The notes beneath the pieces are model-generated. The model ran no database searches and was not told where the DNA came from. It saw only the letters and a program-made list of their open reading frames with translations. A stretch of 64,000 nt of DNA from assembly GCA_964538025.1 (NCBI GenBank), contig CAZICZ010000006.1, positions 62,001-126,000 on the forward strand, read 5' to 3'. The first letter of the stretch is position 1, and the number at the start of each line of letters is the position of its first letter. This document shows, in pieces, positions 34,597-44,105 of this stretch. The position numbers and the translations under genes were made by a program. The stretch is from UBA5078 sp964538025. GTDB taxonomy: Bacteria > Pseudomonadota > Gammaproteobacteria > Pseudomonadales > Pseudohongiellaceae.

Positions 34597-37500
34597 TTAG
34601 AGTTGCATCAGCACGCGGGCGTACAGGCGACGACCACGGCCATCGAACACACCGGCGTCGTAGTTGATGCCACTGACTTCACGGTAGGGCAGGTCAGCAT
34701 TGAATGCGTCAAGTGCGCCGAAGGTGAAGACGGTGGTACCGAACTTGTCGTTCGCCCACTGGTGCGTGTAGTTGTACTGCAAGTCCCAGCTCTGGTAGCT
34801 GTCAATGGTCTTGCGCGCCAACGCTCTTACAGTGTCATTCCCTGTGGCATAGGTATTGGCATAGGTAAGATCTTTGTAAGAACCAATCAAACGTGTAATA
34901 ACCGACACGGTGTGATTGTTGCGCATCCAGGCCAGGCTGATATTGCCCTTGTTGTCAGGCAATGAGCGCACCAGGTTGCCGTCGCCAGTTGTACCGGCCG
35001 CATCGAAGACCCCTGTTTCCAGAAGACCCAGTTCCAGGCCGGGAACGTCTTGCAGCAGGTATTGGCGCACGTGGGTGTAGTCCAGCCCCGCACGGAAACG
35101 GCCCCAGTCATTCGTCCAAGTGTAGCCGAGCTTCAGGTCGATCCCGTCCGCCGTAATTTTACCGGCGTTGATGGTGCTCAACTTGGTAGTGGTCAGCGCA
35201 CCTGTGGTCACGCCAAAGGTTCTCACGACGCCTTCGATGCGATAGGCCGCCGGGTTCACCACGCAATCCAGACGCGAGCCTGCTTTCACATCCCGGAAAC
35301 CGGTGGTGCCGCCAGGGGTGCCCTGAGTGCTGGGATCGGTGCCCCAGATCGCTTCCAGTGCGCGCGGATCGCAGGGGGTCAGCTGATCCATCGCTGCCCA
35401 TGCGCCGGTGCGGCTGGCGGGAATGGTGCCGTTGAGCACGTAGTTCTTGGGATCGGCTGCTGCCTTCTTGAACAGCTCCAGTTCTGCGGCAATCGCGGAA
35501 ATACCGGGTTGCGGCAGGACTTTGTCGGTCAGCTCGAAGCGCCAAATGTCGGCATTCACGCTCAGGCCTTCCAATGCGCCGCCGGGTGTCCAGATGAAGC
35601 CGGTGCCATAGGTGTCCGCATATTCGTTGCCGACATCAGGCGCAGGGCCACCCAAGGTGTAGGTGAAGTTTGGCAGCGCATTTTCGTTGTTGACTTCGGC
35701 CAGACCGGCACGCACTGCCTGGTTACGAATCGGATCGCGGAAGGTGTTGCTGGAGGATTCCAGCCCCTCTTCCACCACCCCGACGTTCGGCGCACGGAAC
35801 GACTGTGAGTAGGAGGCGCGTAGCAGCAGGGTTTCGACAGGGCGCCAGCTCATCGCCAATTTCGGTGTCCACTCGCCGCCGATCTTGCCACCGTAGTCCT
35901 CGTAACGGACGGCGATCTGCGTTTCTACATTCTCAAGCAACGGCAGGGAGAGCTCGCCAAACACGGAGCTGATATTGCGGTCGTTGTCGTAGGTGAAGGC
36001 GCAGAAGGCACACTCGAAGTTGTTGCTCACATAGTGGTAAGTATTCGGCGCACCGTTCTTACCCCAATCGAGAATGGCCTCGGGAATCCCGGGCACGTTC
36101 AAGTCCGGAGCTCTGGACTTGTTGTTCTGCTGGCGATATTGCGCGCCGGCAGCAAACTGGGCAGTACCGCCCGCCAGTTCCATGATTTCGCCGGAGATTA
36201 CCGCATCGAACACCGCCAACTTGTTGCGCTTGTCTACGCGCTTCACAGTGGGGTTCATCCACTCCATCAGCTCTTCGCTGTTGGCGAGGGCAGGGTTGGT
36301 CATGGCGGTCAGGAAGGGGTTGTAGAACATGCAGCCATCTTTGCCCTGGTTGTTACTGGTCAGCGCCAGAGACAGGCTTTCCCGTGTGGTGAACACGAAG
36401 CCAGGGAAGAAGGTCTGCGTGTAACCGCCGTAGTAGGCGCCATTGCTCACGTTCCACATGGTCGGCAAAGCGCCGCCCAGAGGGCCCTTCTCATCACGGA
36501 AGTTGAAGTTACGGATTCCGTTGGGCGTACAGCCAGGACCGCCAAGCCCGTTCACAGCCAGTTCGGCGCGGTCTCGTTGGAAGGTCTGGTAGTTCTGCTC
36601 AAAGCTGGTGCCGCTCCAGGAATAGCTGAGGTCGTAATTAAAGCGGCGGTTATCCAGCGCGTAGAACTCGCCCTTCACGCCCGCCTGGACACCCATGGTC
36701 TCGGTCTCGGTCATGTTCTTGTTGCCGCCAAGACGAGGCATGTTGCCGCGCTGTACGTTGGAATAGAAGGGCACGTTCAGCCCCCCGTTTGCCAGCGAGT
36801 TCGGCGCATTGGGGATGCTGGTAGGACGCGTCAGGCCCGCTTTGGCGGCGTAATAGCCCAGTTCGGCTGTCTGGCCGATGGCGTAGCCACCCCAGGCGGG
36901 GTTGCCAACATGAGAGCCGGGTGCTGCCAGAAAGACCGTTGGGCCACGCGAGTTGTTGGCGCCGGAGTCCGCGCGCTCGATCTCGGTGCTGGAATACTGG
37001 AAGAAAGAGTAAAACTCGGCCTTCTCGCTGAAGGTGTGGTTGAACGCTCCCGCAAAACTGTCACGCTCCGTTCCTACCTGCATGAAGTTCCATTCATCGG
37101 TACGCTCACGGCAGGCGCCGCTGTTGGCACCGCGCTGGTCGGTCCGCGTCCCGAGGAAGAAGGGGGTGCCATCGGCAGAGGTCAGATCGTCGCACAGGGG
37201 GTCGGTCAACACTGTTGTGGAGGCGCCACCTTCTGCAATGTTGCGGGCAGTCAGTTCGGGGTTTAGATAGGCCGTGTTGATGCGTGAACCAAAGGCCGCG
37301 TTCGCCATGGTTTGGCTGATGTTGCTGGCGATACCGCCGACGACGCCGGTGTATTCGACGTTTTCATCGTAGAAGTTGCCGTACTCCACGCCAACCGGAT
37401 CACGCTTGTATTTTTCGGCAGACAGCACGAGATGGGTTTTATCGTCGCCCCACCCCCAGATGATGCTGCCGGTTTTGTCCTGCAGGCTCTTGGCAGAGTC

Positions 37501-38073
37501 CAGTGCCTGCACGTCACCGTACACTTCGAGGCCTTCAAAATCGGTACGCATGATGACGTTGACCACACCCGCTACCGCATCGGAACCGTAGAGGGCGGAC
37601 CCGCCGTCCGTGAGCACTTCCACGCGCTCCACCATCACCAGGGGGATGGTGTTGATGTCCACGAATTCACCGCCGCTGCGGGTGGTGGTGGCAGCAGAGA
37701 CCTGACGCCGTCCGTTGACCAGCGTCAGGGTAGAGTTTTCACCCAGGTTGCGCAGGTTGACGTTGGCGGTACCCGAAAGCCCGGACCCTTCGCCGGCGCC
37801 CTCGTTGGTGAATGACCCGGAGTTGATTTCCAGGTTCTTGATGACGTCCCAAATCTGGGCCGCCCCTTGCGCTTCGATTGACGCGCGGTCAACGGTGGTT
37901 ACCGGAGAGGGGGCATCCAGAGGTGTCCCACGAATATAGGAGCCTGTGACAACGACTTCTTCTACTTCGGGATCCGTGGATTGTGCGGTGGCACTGAGTG
38001 AAAGGCTGGCAAGGATTACTGCGGATACAGCGGTCGAGATGGCTTTGCGTCTGCTTGGAATAGGTCCACGCAT
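34597..38073 (-). CDS. TonB-dependent outer-membrane receptor
   Basis: Large 1158-residue outer-membrane active transporter. Signal peptide ends in LSATAQS. The TonB box region is EEVVVTGSYIRGTPLD, followed by a plug domain (PVTTVDRASIEAQGAAQIWD, VNLRNLGENSTLTLVNGRR, ERVEVLTDGGSALYGSDAVA). The long barrel ends GRRLYARVLMQL. It belongs to the oversized RagA/OMR-like receptors common in bacteria that use complex organic substrates. Several cysteine pairs in the barrel (for example ECAFCAF) may form loop disulfides. The substrate is unknown; neighbouring genes give no clue. The GGGGGAA Shine-Dalgarno is good and a strong terminator follows the gene. Confidence 0.93.
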   Translation of the reverse strand: MRGPIPSRRKAISTAVSAVILASLSLSATAQSTDPEVEEVVVTGSYIRGTPLDAPSPVTTVDRASIEAQGAAQIWDVIKNLEINSGSFTNEGAGEGSGLSGTANVNLRNLGENSTLTLVNGRRQVSAATTTRSGGEFVDINTIPLVMVERVEVLTDGGSALYGSDAVAGVVNVIMRTDFEGLEVYGDVQALDSAKSLQDKTGSIIWGWGDDKTHLVLSAEKYKRDPVGVEYGNFYDENVEYTGVVGGIASNISQTMANAAFGSRINTAYLNPELTARNIAEGGASTTVLTDPLCDDLTSADGTPFFLGTRTDQRGANSGACRERTDEWNFMQVGTERDSFAGAFNHTFSEKAEFYSFFQYSSTEIERADSGANNSRGPTVFLAAPGSHVGNPAWGGYAIGQTAELGYYAAKAGLTRPTSIPNAPNSLANGGLNVPFYSNVQRGNMPRLGGNKNMTETETMGVQAGVKGEFYALDNRRFNYDLSYSWSGTSFEQNYQTFQRDRAELAVNGLGGPGCTPNGIRNFNFRDEKGPLGGALPTMWNVSNGAYYGGYTQTFFPGFVFTTRESLSLALTSNNQGKDGCMFYNPFLTAMTNPALANSEELMEWMNPTVKRVDKRNKLAVFDAVISGEIMELAGGTAQFAAGAQYRQQNNKSRAPDLNVPGIPEAILDWGKNGAPNTYHYVSNNFECAFCAFTYDNDRNISSVFGELSLPLLENVETQIAVRYEDYGGKIGGEWTPKLAMSWRPVETLLLRASYSQSFRAPNVGVVEEGLESSSNTFRDPIRNQAVRAGLAEVNNENALPNFTYTLGGPAPDVGNEYADTYGTGFIWTPGGALEGLSVNADIWRFELTDKVLPQPGISAIAAELELFKKAAADPKNYVLNGTIPASRTGAWAAMDQLTPCDPRALEAIWGTDPSTQGTPGGTTGFRDVKAGSRLDCVVNPAAYRIEGVVRTFGVTTGALTTTKLSTINAGKITADGIDLKLGYTWTNDWGRFRAGLDYTHVRQYLLQDVPGLELGLLETGVFDAAGTTGDGNLVRSLPDNKGNISLAWMRNNHTVSVITRLIGSYKDLTYANTYATGNDTVRALARKTIDSYQSWDLQYNYTHQWANDKFGTTVFTFGALDAFNADLPYREVSGINYDAGVFDGRGRRLYARVLMQL

Positions 38074-38494
38074 TCTGTTTCCCCCGTCTTCTTATAGTTG
38101 TAGGACATTCTGTGAGCCGCGCTGAACAGTGATCGCCTTGTCTGAAACTCCATTTCAAAACCAATGAAATTCATTGGGGCGCGGCTCAGTCGCGACCCAG
38201 TATAGGTCAGGGGTTTCGTGGAACGCAATCACTTTAAGGCGCGTGAAAACCGCATGATTTTGGGGTGTATTAACGCAATGAATCCTGCTCATTTTCTGAA
38301 ATGATTGGCGAAAAAGAATGGGCGAGGGGAACCGAAACAGGCAGGGTGAGGGGCGCAGATTGCCGTCAGGGAAGGGGGTTTTCTTAATTTGTTTAAATTA
38401 TCGTTACACTAAAAACAATAAATTTATAAAATATAACTAACTTCGCTACCATGCGCAGCGTGATGTCTTTAACTGACTTTGAAGGAGTCTTGCT
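38074..38494. promoter_or_regulatory. Divergent control region between the TonB receptor and ahpC
   Basis: These 421 bases carry no credible gene. The part before ahpC (about 38390-38450) is strikingly A+T-rich, in contrast to the surrounding G+C-rich sequence, and probably holds the ahpC promoter. I looked for an OxyR-type ATAG-N7-CTAT array and did not find a convincing one. An inverted pattern around CATTTCAAAACCAATGAAAT (38149-38168) is weak. Confidence 0.4.
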
Positions 38495-39058
38495 GTGTCT
38501 TTGATCAACACCGAAATCAAACCTTTTAAATCCACTGCGTTTCACAACGGCAGCTTTGTCGAAGTGAGCGAGGCGACCCTCAAAGGCAAGTGGTCTGTTG
38601 TCTTTTTCTACCCGGCGGACTTTACGTTTGTGTGCCCCACCGAACTCGGTGATCTGGCCGATAACTATGCCGAATTCAAGCGACTGGGCGTCGAAATCTA
38701 TGCGGTGTCAACGGATACGCATTTCACGCACAAGGCCTGGCATGACAGCTCTGACACCATCCGCAAAATCCAGTACCCCATGGTGGGTGACCCTACTGGC
38801 ACCCTGAGCCGCAATTTCGAGGTCATGATCGAATCGGAGGGTCTGGCAGAGCGTGGCACCTTTGTGGTGGACCCGAATGGCGTGATTCAGATTGTGGAAA
38901 TCACGGCCGGGGGTATCGGACGAGATGCGTCCGAGCTGCTCCGTAAAGTCAAAGCGGCACAATACGTCGCCACTCACCCGGGCGAAGTCTGCCCTGCCAA
39001 ATGGAAAGAGGGAGAAGCGACACTTGCCCCCTCTCTCGATCTGGTCGGCAAGCTCTAA
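38495..39058 (+). CDS. ahpC: Alkyl hydroperoxide reductase peroxiredoxin subunit
   Basis: Two-cysteine peroxiredoxin of 187 residues that reduces hydrogen peroxide, organic peroxides and peroxynitrite in the cytoplasm. The peroxidatic cysteine is Cys47 in FTFVCPTEL, and the resolving cysteine is Cys166 in HPGEVCPAKW. Length and motifs match E. coli AhpC. The start is GTG with an ideal GAAGGAG seven bases upstream. Its reductase AhpF is encoded 123 bases downstream with a stable hairpin between them. Confidence 0.97.
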   Translation: MSLINTEIKPFKSTAFHNGSFVEVSEATLKGKWSVVFFYPADFTFVCPTELGDLADNYAEFKRLGVEIYAVSTDTHFTHKAWHDSSDTIRKIQYPMVGDPTGTLSRNFEVMIESEGLAERGTFVVDPNGVIQIVEITAGGIGRDASELLRKVKAAQYVATHPGEVCPAKWKEGEATLAPSLDLVGKL

Positions 39059-39087
39059 AGATCCTTCGTTAGTCACCACACGCGCCA

Positions 39088-39120
39088 CTTCCTGAGTGCT
39101 CCCGCAGCGCGCTCAGGAAG
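39088..39120 (+). promoter_or_regulatory. Hairpin between ahpC and ahpF
   Basis: A 12-bp stem (39088-39099 with 39109-39120, one G-U pair) around a nine-base loop, with no T run after it. It could stabilise the ahpC 3' end or partly reduce read-through into ahpF, giving more AhpC than AhpF. The structure is seen; the role is inference. Confidence 0.6.
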
Positions 39121-39181
39121 ACGGCCCGGTGTTGCCCGAAAAATGTGTTCTCTTCTTTCGTAACGCCCGGAGGTTCGTGTC

Positions 39182-40735
39182 ATGTTGGACGCGGCAATGA
39201 AATCGCAATTACAGGCCTATCTTGAAAAGGTGCAGGTCCCGATCGAGTTGATTGCCACGCTCGACGGGGGCGCTACCTCACAGGAGTGCTGGTCGCTGCT
39301 GGAAGAGATCGCCAGCCTGAGCGACAAGATTACCGCGCGACGCGACGGCACCGATGCGCGGGCGCCCTCCTTCACCATTGCTCGGCAAGGCTCCGATGTG
39401 CAAGTACGCTTCGCCGGCATTCCGCTGGGGCATGAGTTCACCTCCCTGGTGCTCGCGCTGTTGCAGGTCGGCGGACATCCGCCTCGCGTGAGCGATCAGA
39501 CCCTGGCGCAGATCCGTGCGTTGGAGGGGGAATACACCTTCGAAACCTATTTTTCACTTTCCTGCCAGAACTGTCCGGACGTGGTGCAAGCGTTGAACGT
39601 GCTGTCGGTCGTCAATCCCCGCATTCGCCACGTCGCCATCGACGGCGCGCTTTTCCAGGACGAGGTTGAGGCACGGCAGGTGATGAGCGTCCCCTCTGTC
39701 TATCTGGGAGGGAAACTTTTTGCGTCGGGCCGGATGGGCGTGGAGGAAATTCTGGCCAAGCTCGACAGTGGCGCGGCGGCGCGCGCAGCCTCCCAGCTCT
39801 CGGCCAAGGCCCCGTTTGACGTGTTGGTGGTCGGGGGTGGCCCGGCGAGTGCGGCCAGTGCCATCTATGCCGCCCGCAAAGGCATTCGGACGGGGGTGGC
39901 CGCGGAGCGTTTTGGAGGACAGGTGCTGGACACGCTCGGCATCGAGAACCTGATCAGTGTGGCCGAGACCGAAGGCCCTCGCCTCGCGCGGGCCTTGGAA
40001 GAGAATGTCCGTCACTACGAAGTGGACATCATGAACATGCAGCGCGCCGAGGCCTTGATTCCTGCCACGGAGCCCGGCGGGCTGCATGAAGTGCATTTCA
40101 GCGACGGGGCCCGATTGAAGGCAAAGGCGGTCATCCTGGCGACGGGCGCCCGGTGGCGCGAACTCAACGTGCCGGGCGAACAGGAATACCGCAATCGGGG
40201 AGTGGCCTATTGCCCCCACTGTGACGGTCCGCTGTTCAAGGGCAAGCGGGTTGCCGTGATCGGCGGCGGCAATTCGGGCATCGAGGCGGCGATTGACCTA
40301 GCCGGGCTGGTGAGCCATGTCACCGTGCTGGAATTTGCCGAGACCTTGCGAGCGGATGCCGTGTTGCAGAATAAGCTTGCGAGCCTGCCCAATGTCACGG
40401 TGATCACTCACGCTCAGACGACGAAAGTCGTGGGCGACGGTCAGAAGGTGACCGGGCTGACCTATACCGACCGCGCCTCCGGTGAAGAGCGAGTTGTCGC
40501 GCTGGAAGGGGTCTTCGTCCAGATCGGTTTGTTGCCTAACAGCGACTGGTTAAAGGGCGTGCTGGCGTTGAGCCGGCATGGCGAAATCGAGACCGATGTG
40601 CGGGGACAGACCAGTGTGCCCGGGATCTTCGCCGCCGGGGACGTCACGACGGTGCCCTACAAGCAGATTGTGATCGCCATGGGCGGGGGCGCCACCGCCG
40701 CATTGAGTGCCTTCGACTACCTGATCCGCCATTAG
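39182..40735 (+). CDS. ahpF: Alkyl hydroperoxide reductase flavoprotein subunit
   Basis: NADH-dependent disulfide reductase of AhpC, 517 residues. The N-terminal tandem thioredoxin-like domain holds the CQNC pair (Cys128/Cys131). A linker leads to the thioredoxin-reductase-like part, with FAD motif GGGPASAASAIYAARKGIRT, the CPHC redox pair (Cys344/Cys347) and NADH motif GGGNSGIEAAIDLAG. The FAD motif has Ser where most have Gly (GGGPAS for GGGPAG), a mild change. GGAGG lies about eight bases upstream. It converges on the Lrp gene with 2 bases between stops. Confidence 0.97.
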   Translation: MLDAAMKSQLQAYLEKVQVPIELIATLDGGATSQECWSLLEEIASLSDKITARRDGTDARAPSFTIARQGSDVQVRFAGIPLGHEFTSLVLALLQVGGHPPRVSDQTLAQIRALEGEYTFETYFSLSCQNCPDVVQALNVLSVVNPRIRHVAIDGALFQDEVEARQVMSVPSVYLGGKLFASGRMGVEEILAKLDSGAAARAASQLSAKAPFDVLVVGGGPASAASAIYAARKGIRTGVAAERFGGQVLDTLGIENLISVAETEGPRLARALEENVRHYEVDIMNMQRAEALIPATEPGGLHEVHFSDGARLKAKAVILATGARWRELNVPGEQEYRNRGVAYCPHCDGPLFKGKRVAVIGGGNSGIEAAIDLAGLVSHVTVLEFAETLRADAVLQNKLASLPNVTVITHAQTTKVVGDGQKVTGLTYTDRASGEERVVALEGVFVQIGLLPNSDWLKGVLALSRHGEIETDVRGQTSVPGIFAAGDVTTVPYKQIVIAMGGGATAALSAFDYLIRH

Positions 40736-40737
40736 CG

Positions 40738-41217
40738 CTAGGCATCCACCCCCAGAGGCAGGGCGGTCTGATACACCACCTGCTTCAGGGTCATGCTGGA
40801 CTGGATGTTGGCCACGCTGCGAATACGGGTCAGTTTGTCCGCCAGGAAGCGCTGGTAATGGTCCAGATCCGGCACCACCACCCGCAGCATGTAGTCAAAG
40901 CCGCCGGTCATCAGATAACACTCCATGACCTCCGGATAATGTTGGATCTGTTGTTCGAAATCTTCCAGCGCGCTGCGCTCCTGACTGCGCAGGGACACAT
41001 TCACAAACACGCTGATAGGCAGCCCCACCCGGCGCGGGTCAACGATGCCGGCATAGCGGCGAATGACCCCCGACTCCTCCAGTGCCCGCACCCGCCGCAG
41101 ACATGGCGAGGGCGACAGGCCCACGCGGTCGGCAAGGTCCGTATTGCTGATGCGGGCGTCGTTCTGCAACAGGTGCAGAATTTTAAGATCGGTTCTATCA
41201 AGCGCTAAAATTGGCAT
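40738..41217 (-). CDS. Lrp/AsnC family transcriptional regulator
   Basis: DNA-binding regulator of 159 residues. An N-terminal helix-turn-helix (LDRTDLKILHLLQNDARISN, LADRVGLSPSPCLRRVRALE) is followed by a RAM ligand-binding domain with the typical YLMTGGFDYMLRVVVPD. Such proteins sense amino acids. I chose ATG 41217; a 29-residue upstream extension is unlike the family. It is divergent from the E1 gene at 41355, the same arrangement as MdeR and mdeAB in Pseudomonas putida, so it probably controls that gene in response to an amino acid. Confidence 0.92.
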   Translation of the reverse strand: MPILALDRTDLKILHLLQNDARISNTDLADRVGLSPSPCLRRVRALEESGVIRRYAGIVDPRRVGLPISVFVNVSLRSQERSALEDFEQQIQHYPEVMECYLMTGGFDYMLRVVVPDLDHYQRFLADKLTRIRSVANIQSSMTLKQVVYQTALPLGVDA

Positions 41218-41354
41218 AATCTGCCATCCATCCTCATAAAATATTTCATTTATGCCAAAAATGGCGGTTTTAGCGATGCTATTCGCAATCGGCCAGCGGG
41301 GCAAGTTCGCTAGACTGTGGGCTTACACCGATCGGTGATCAGGAGCACGCAGGC

Positions 41355-44027
41355 ATGAAAAACGGGGTCGCAGAGGCAACGCAGGAAATCTCCGGACTGG
41401 AGCGGCAGGAATGGGTCATGGCGATGCGTGACGTGCTGGAGGCATATGGTCACGCGGGCGTCACGCACCTGATGGCCTCACTGGAGGACTGGGCTTGGCA
41501 TCAGGGGATTCCGGTCGGCGCCGTGCGGCACACCACGCCGTACCTGAACACCATTTCCCTTGCCCAGCAACCCCCCTATCCCGGCGATCTGGCGATGGAA
41601 AAGCGCCTCGAGAACCTCATGCGCTGGAACGCCATGGCGATGGTGCTGCAGGCCCAGGACCGGGGATACGGGGTTGGCGGGCATATCGCCACGTATGCGT
41701 CTGCCGCCACGATGATGGAGGTAGGATTCAATCACTTTTTTCGTGCCCGCTGCGCCGACTACGGCGGCGATCTGGTGCTGCTGCAACCTCACGCGGCGCC
41801 GGGCGTGTACGCGCGCGCCCTGCTGGAGGGGCGGCTGACTGAGCAGCAGTGCCGTCATTATCGCCGCGAACTGCAACCCGAAGGGGGATTGAGCTCCTAC
41901 CCCCACCCGCGCCTGATGCCGGACTTCTGGCAGATGCCCAATGCGTCGATGGGGCTTTCGACCCCCGGCGCCATCTATCAGGCGCGTTTCGCGCGTTATC
42001 TCGAGAACCGGGGACTGAAGCCTGCTAACGGGGGCAAGGTGTGGTGCTTCATCGGAGATGGCGAATCGGATGAGCCCGAGGTCCTGGGCACAATGAATGT
42101 TGCGGCGCGCGAAAAACTCGACAATCTCATCATGGTCGTGAACTGCAACCTGCAGCGACTGGATGGCCCCGTGCGAGGTAACGGCAAGATTATTCAGGAG
42201 CTGGAAGCCTCTTACCGGGGAGCCGGATGGGAGGTTATCAAGGTGATCTGGAGCGGAGGCTGGGATGCCCTGTTGGCGATGGACACGCAGGGCGTCCTGC
42301 GCCGCCGGATGGAGGAGTGCGTGGACGGAGACTACCAGCGGTATTCGATTTTGCCGGGGGACCGACAGCGGGAACACTGGGTTGACGGCGATCCGACGCT
42401 CGCGGCGATGATGAACACGCTGAACGATGAAGAACTGCGCAGCATCAAACGCGGGGGGCAGGATCCGCAGAAAATCTACGCCGCCTTTCAGCGGGCACTG
42501 CAGATCACGGGAAGACCGGTGGTCGTGCTGGTCAAAACGGTCAAAGGCGATGGCATGGGGGCCTCCGCGGAAGGTCGCAACACCGTGCATCAGAAAAAAT
42601 CCCTGAGCCCGCAGGAGCGTCTCCTGTGTGCCCGCAATTGGGGTATCGGACTGAGTGACGAGGATGCTGTGGCGGCGAGTTTCTACCTGCCACCCCCGGA
42701 CAGCCGCGAACGGCAGTATCTCGTGCAACGGCGACAGGCGCTGGGAGGACCGCTGCCCGCGCGGCAGGTGACCTGTCCGCTCCTGCAGGCGCCCCCGCTG
42801 TCCCATTTTCGCGCCCTGACCGAGGGGAGTCAGGAGAAGCCCGCTTCCACCACGGTGGCCATGATTCGTCTGTTGTCGCTGCTCATGAAAGACCCCGGAC
42901 TCGGCCGCTATATCGTCCCGATCGTCCCGGATGAAGCGCGGACCTTTGGTTTGGAAGGGCTTTTTCGCAGCGCCGGTATCTATTCGGCCGAGGGGCAGAA
43001 ATACACCCCGGTCGATGCGGACACGGTGGTGCCCTATCGCGAGTGCAGCGATGGGCAAATTCTGCAGGAGGGCATTTGCGAGATTGGCGCCATCGCCTCC
43101 TTCATGGCGGCGGGGACGGCCTATGCCGTGCACGGAGTCCCCACGATTCCGTTTTATATCTTCTATTCCATTTTCGGATTTCAGCGCGTGGGCGACATGA
43201 TCTGGGCCTGTGGCGACATGATGTGCCGCGGTTTTCTGCTGGGAGGGACCGCGGGGCGCACGACACTCAATGGCGAAGGCCTGCAGCATCAGGATGGCCA
43301 TTCCCCGATGCTGGCCAGTACGCATCCCGACATTCGCAGCTATGACCCGGCGTTTGCGTACGAGCTTGCCGTCATTGTGCGCGACGGCATTGACAGAATG
43401 TATGCCCGGCAGGAGCGGTGCTTCTACTACATCATGCTGTACAACGAAAATCTGCTCATGCCGGCGATGCCGCAGGGCGATGGGATTGTCGACGGTATTC
43501 TGCGAGGGGCCTATTGCTATCGGGCGTCTTCCGGGGCCAAGGTACACCTGTTAGGCAGTGGCACTCTTCTGCAGCAGGCGCTCGCCGCGGCCGATCTGTT
43601 GGCGTCGCTGAAGGTGACGGCTTCCGTGTGGAGCGTGACCAGTTATGGTGAACTGCAGCGAGACGCGCAGGCGTGCGAGCGGTGGAACCGTCTGCATCCT
43701 CTGGAGAGTCCCCTTCTCCCCTTTGTTCAGCAGTGTTTCGGTGAGCAAGCGGGGGTGTTTGTCGCCGTCAGTGACTACATGAAAGCGCTGCCGCAAAGCA
43801 TCGCCCCCTGGATGCCCGGACCTTATACGGTGCTGGGGACCGACGGGTTCGGCCTCAGTGAGACGCGCGAAGCCCTGCGGGACTACTTCGAAATCAGCCC
43901 CGACTATATTGCCCACGCCGCGTTGGTCAGCCTTTACCGGTCAGGAGAGCTCTCTGCGAAGGCCTTCAAGAAAGCGCTCGCCGGCCTGCGCATCGACCCG
44001 GACAAAGCGGATCCCATGGCCCGGTAA
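41355..44027 (+). CDS. AceE-type homodimeric 2-oxoacid dehydrogenase E1 (MdeB-like)
   Basis: Thiamine-diphosphate enzyme of 890 residues that decarboxylates a 2-oxoacid. The ThDP/Mg motif runs from GDGES (234-238) to NCN (263-265) within VVNCNLQRLDGPVRGNG, as in AceE. Transketolase-like middle and C-terminal domains follow. No E2 or E3 gene lies nearby, unlike an aceEF operon. Together with the divergent Lrp gene this recalls P. putida MdeB, an AceE homologue that oxidises 2-oxobutanoate from methionine breakdown. However, methionine gamma-lyase (mdeA) is absent here. It may use 2-oxobutanoate or another 2-oxoacid and borrow the E2/E3 of pyruvate dehydrogenase. No clear Shine-Dalgarno other than GGAGC upstream. 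Confidence 0.85.
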   Translation: MKNGVAEATQEISGLERQEWVMAMRDVLEAYGHAGVTHLMASLEDWAWHQGIPVGAVRHTTPYLNTISLAQQPPYPGDLAMEKRLENLMRWNAMAMVLQAQDRGYGVGGHIATYASAATMMEVGFNHFFRARCADYGGDLVLLQPHAAPGVYARALLEGRLTEQQCRHYRRELQPEGGLSSYPHPRLMPDFWQMPNASMGLSTPGAIYQARFARYLENRGLKPANGGKVWCFIGDGESDEPEVLGTMNVAAREKLDNLIMVVNCNLQRLDGPVRGNGKIIQELEASYRGAGWEVIKVIWSGGWDALLAMDTQGVLRRRMEECVDGDYQRYSILPGDRQREHWVDGDPTLAAMMNTLNDEELRSIKRGGQDPQKIYAAFQRALQITGRPVVVLVKTVKGDGMGASAEGRNTVHQKKSLSPQERLLCARNWGIGLSDEDAVAASFYLPPPDSRERQYLVQRRQALGGPLPARQVTCPLLQAPPLSHFRALTEGSQEKPASTTVAMIRLLSLLMKDPGLGRYIVPIVPDEARTFGLEGLFRSAGIYSAEGQKYTPVDADTVVPYRECSDGQILQEGICEIGAIASFMAAGTAYAVHGVPTIPFYIFYSIFGFQRVGDMIWACGDMMCRGFLLGGTAGRTTLNGEGLQHQDGHSPMLASTHPDIRSYDPAFAYELAVIVRDGIDRMYARQERCFYYIMLYNENLLMPAMPQGDGIVDGILRGAYCYRASSGAKVHLLGSGTLLQQALAAADLLASLKVTASVWSVTSYGELQRDAQACERWNRLHPLESPLLPFVQQCFGEQAGVFVAVSDYMKALPQSIAPWMPGPYTVLGTDGFGLSETREALRDYFEISPDYIAHAALVSLYRSGELSAKAFKKALAGLRIDPDKADPMAR

Positions 44028-44035
44028 GCGGGCAT

Positions 44036-44082
44036 AAAAAAGCCCCGCGCACCAGCCCTCTCACGGGCGTGGTTCGCGGGGC
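44036..44082 (-). terminator. Terminator after the PQQ alcohol dehydrogenase
   Basis: GCCCCGCG (44042-44049) pairs with CGCGGGGC (44075-44082), with further imperfect pairing inside. Read leftward, six T residues follow. It ends the minus-strand cytochrome/PQQ operon and may also slow transcripts from the convergent E1 gene. Confidence 0.8.
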
Positions 44083-44105
44083 CTATGCGCGCCGCAGGGG
44101 CGGGA

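Noticed and set aside
36034..37266. Long plus-strand frame inside the TonB receptor gene
   Set aside because: Shadow of the receptor reading frame; no start signal or domain.
38390..38480. OxyR site upstream of ahpC
   Set aside because: The region is A+T-rich, but I could not find the spaced ATAG/CTAT elements.
41478..43547. 689-codon open frame antisense to the AceE-like E1 gene
   Set aside because: It mirrors the codon pattern of a G+C-rich conserved gene, has no domain resemblance and no ribosome-binding site; a shadow.
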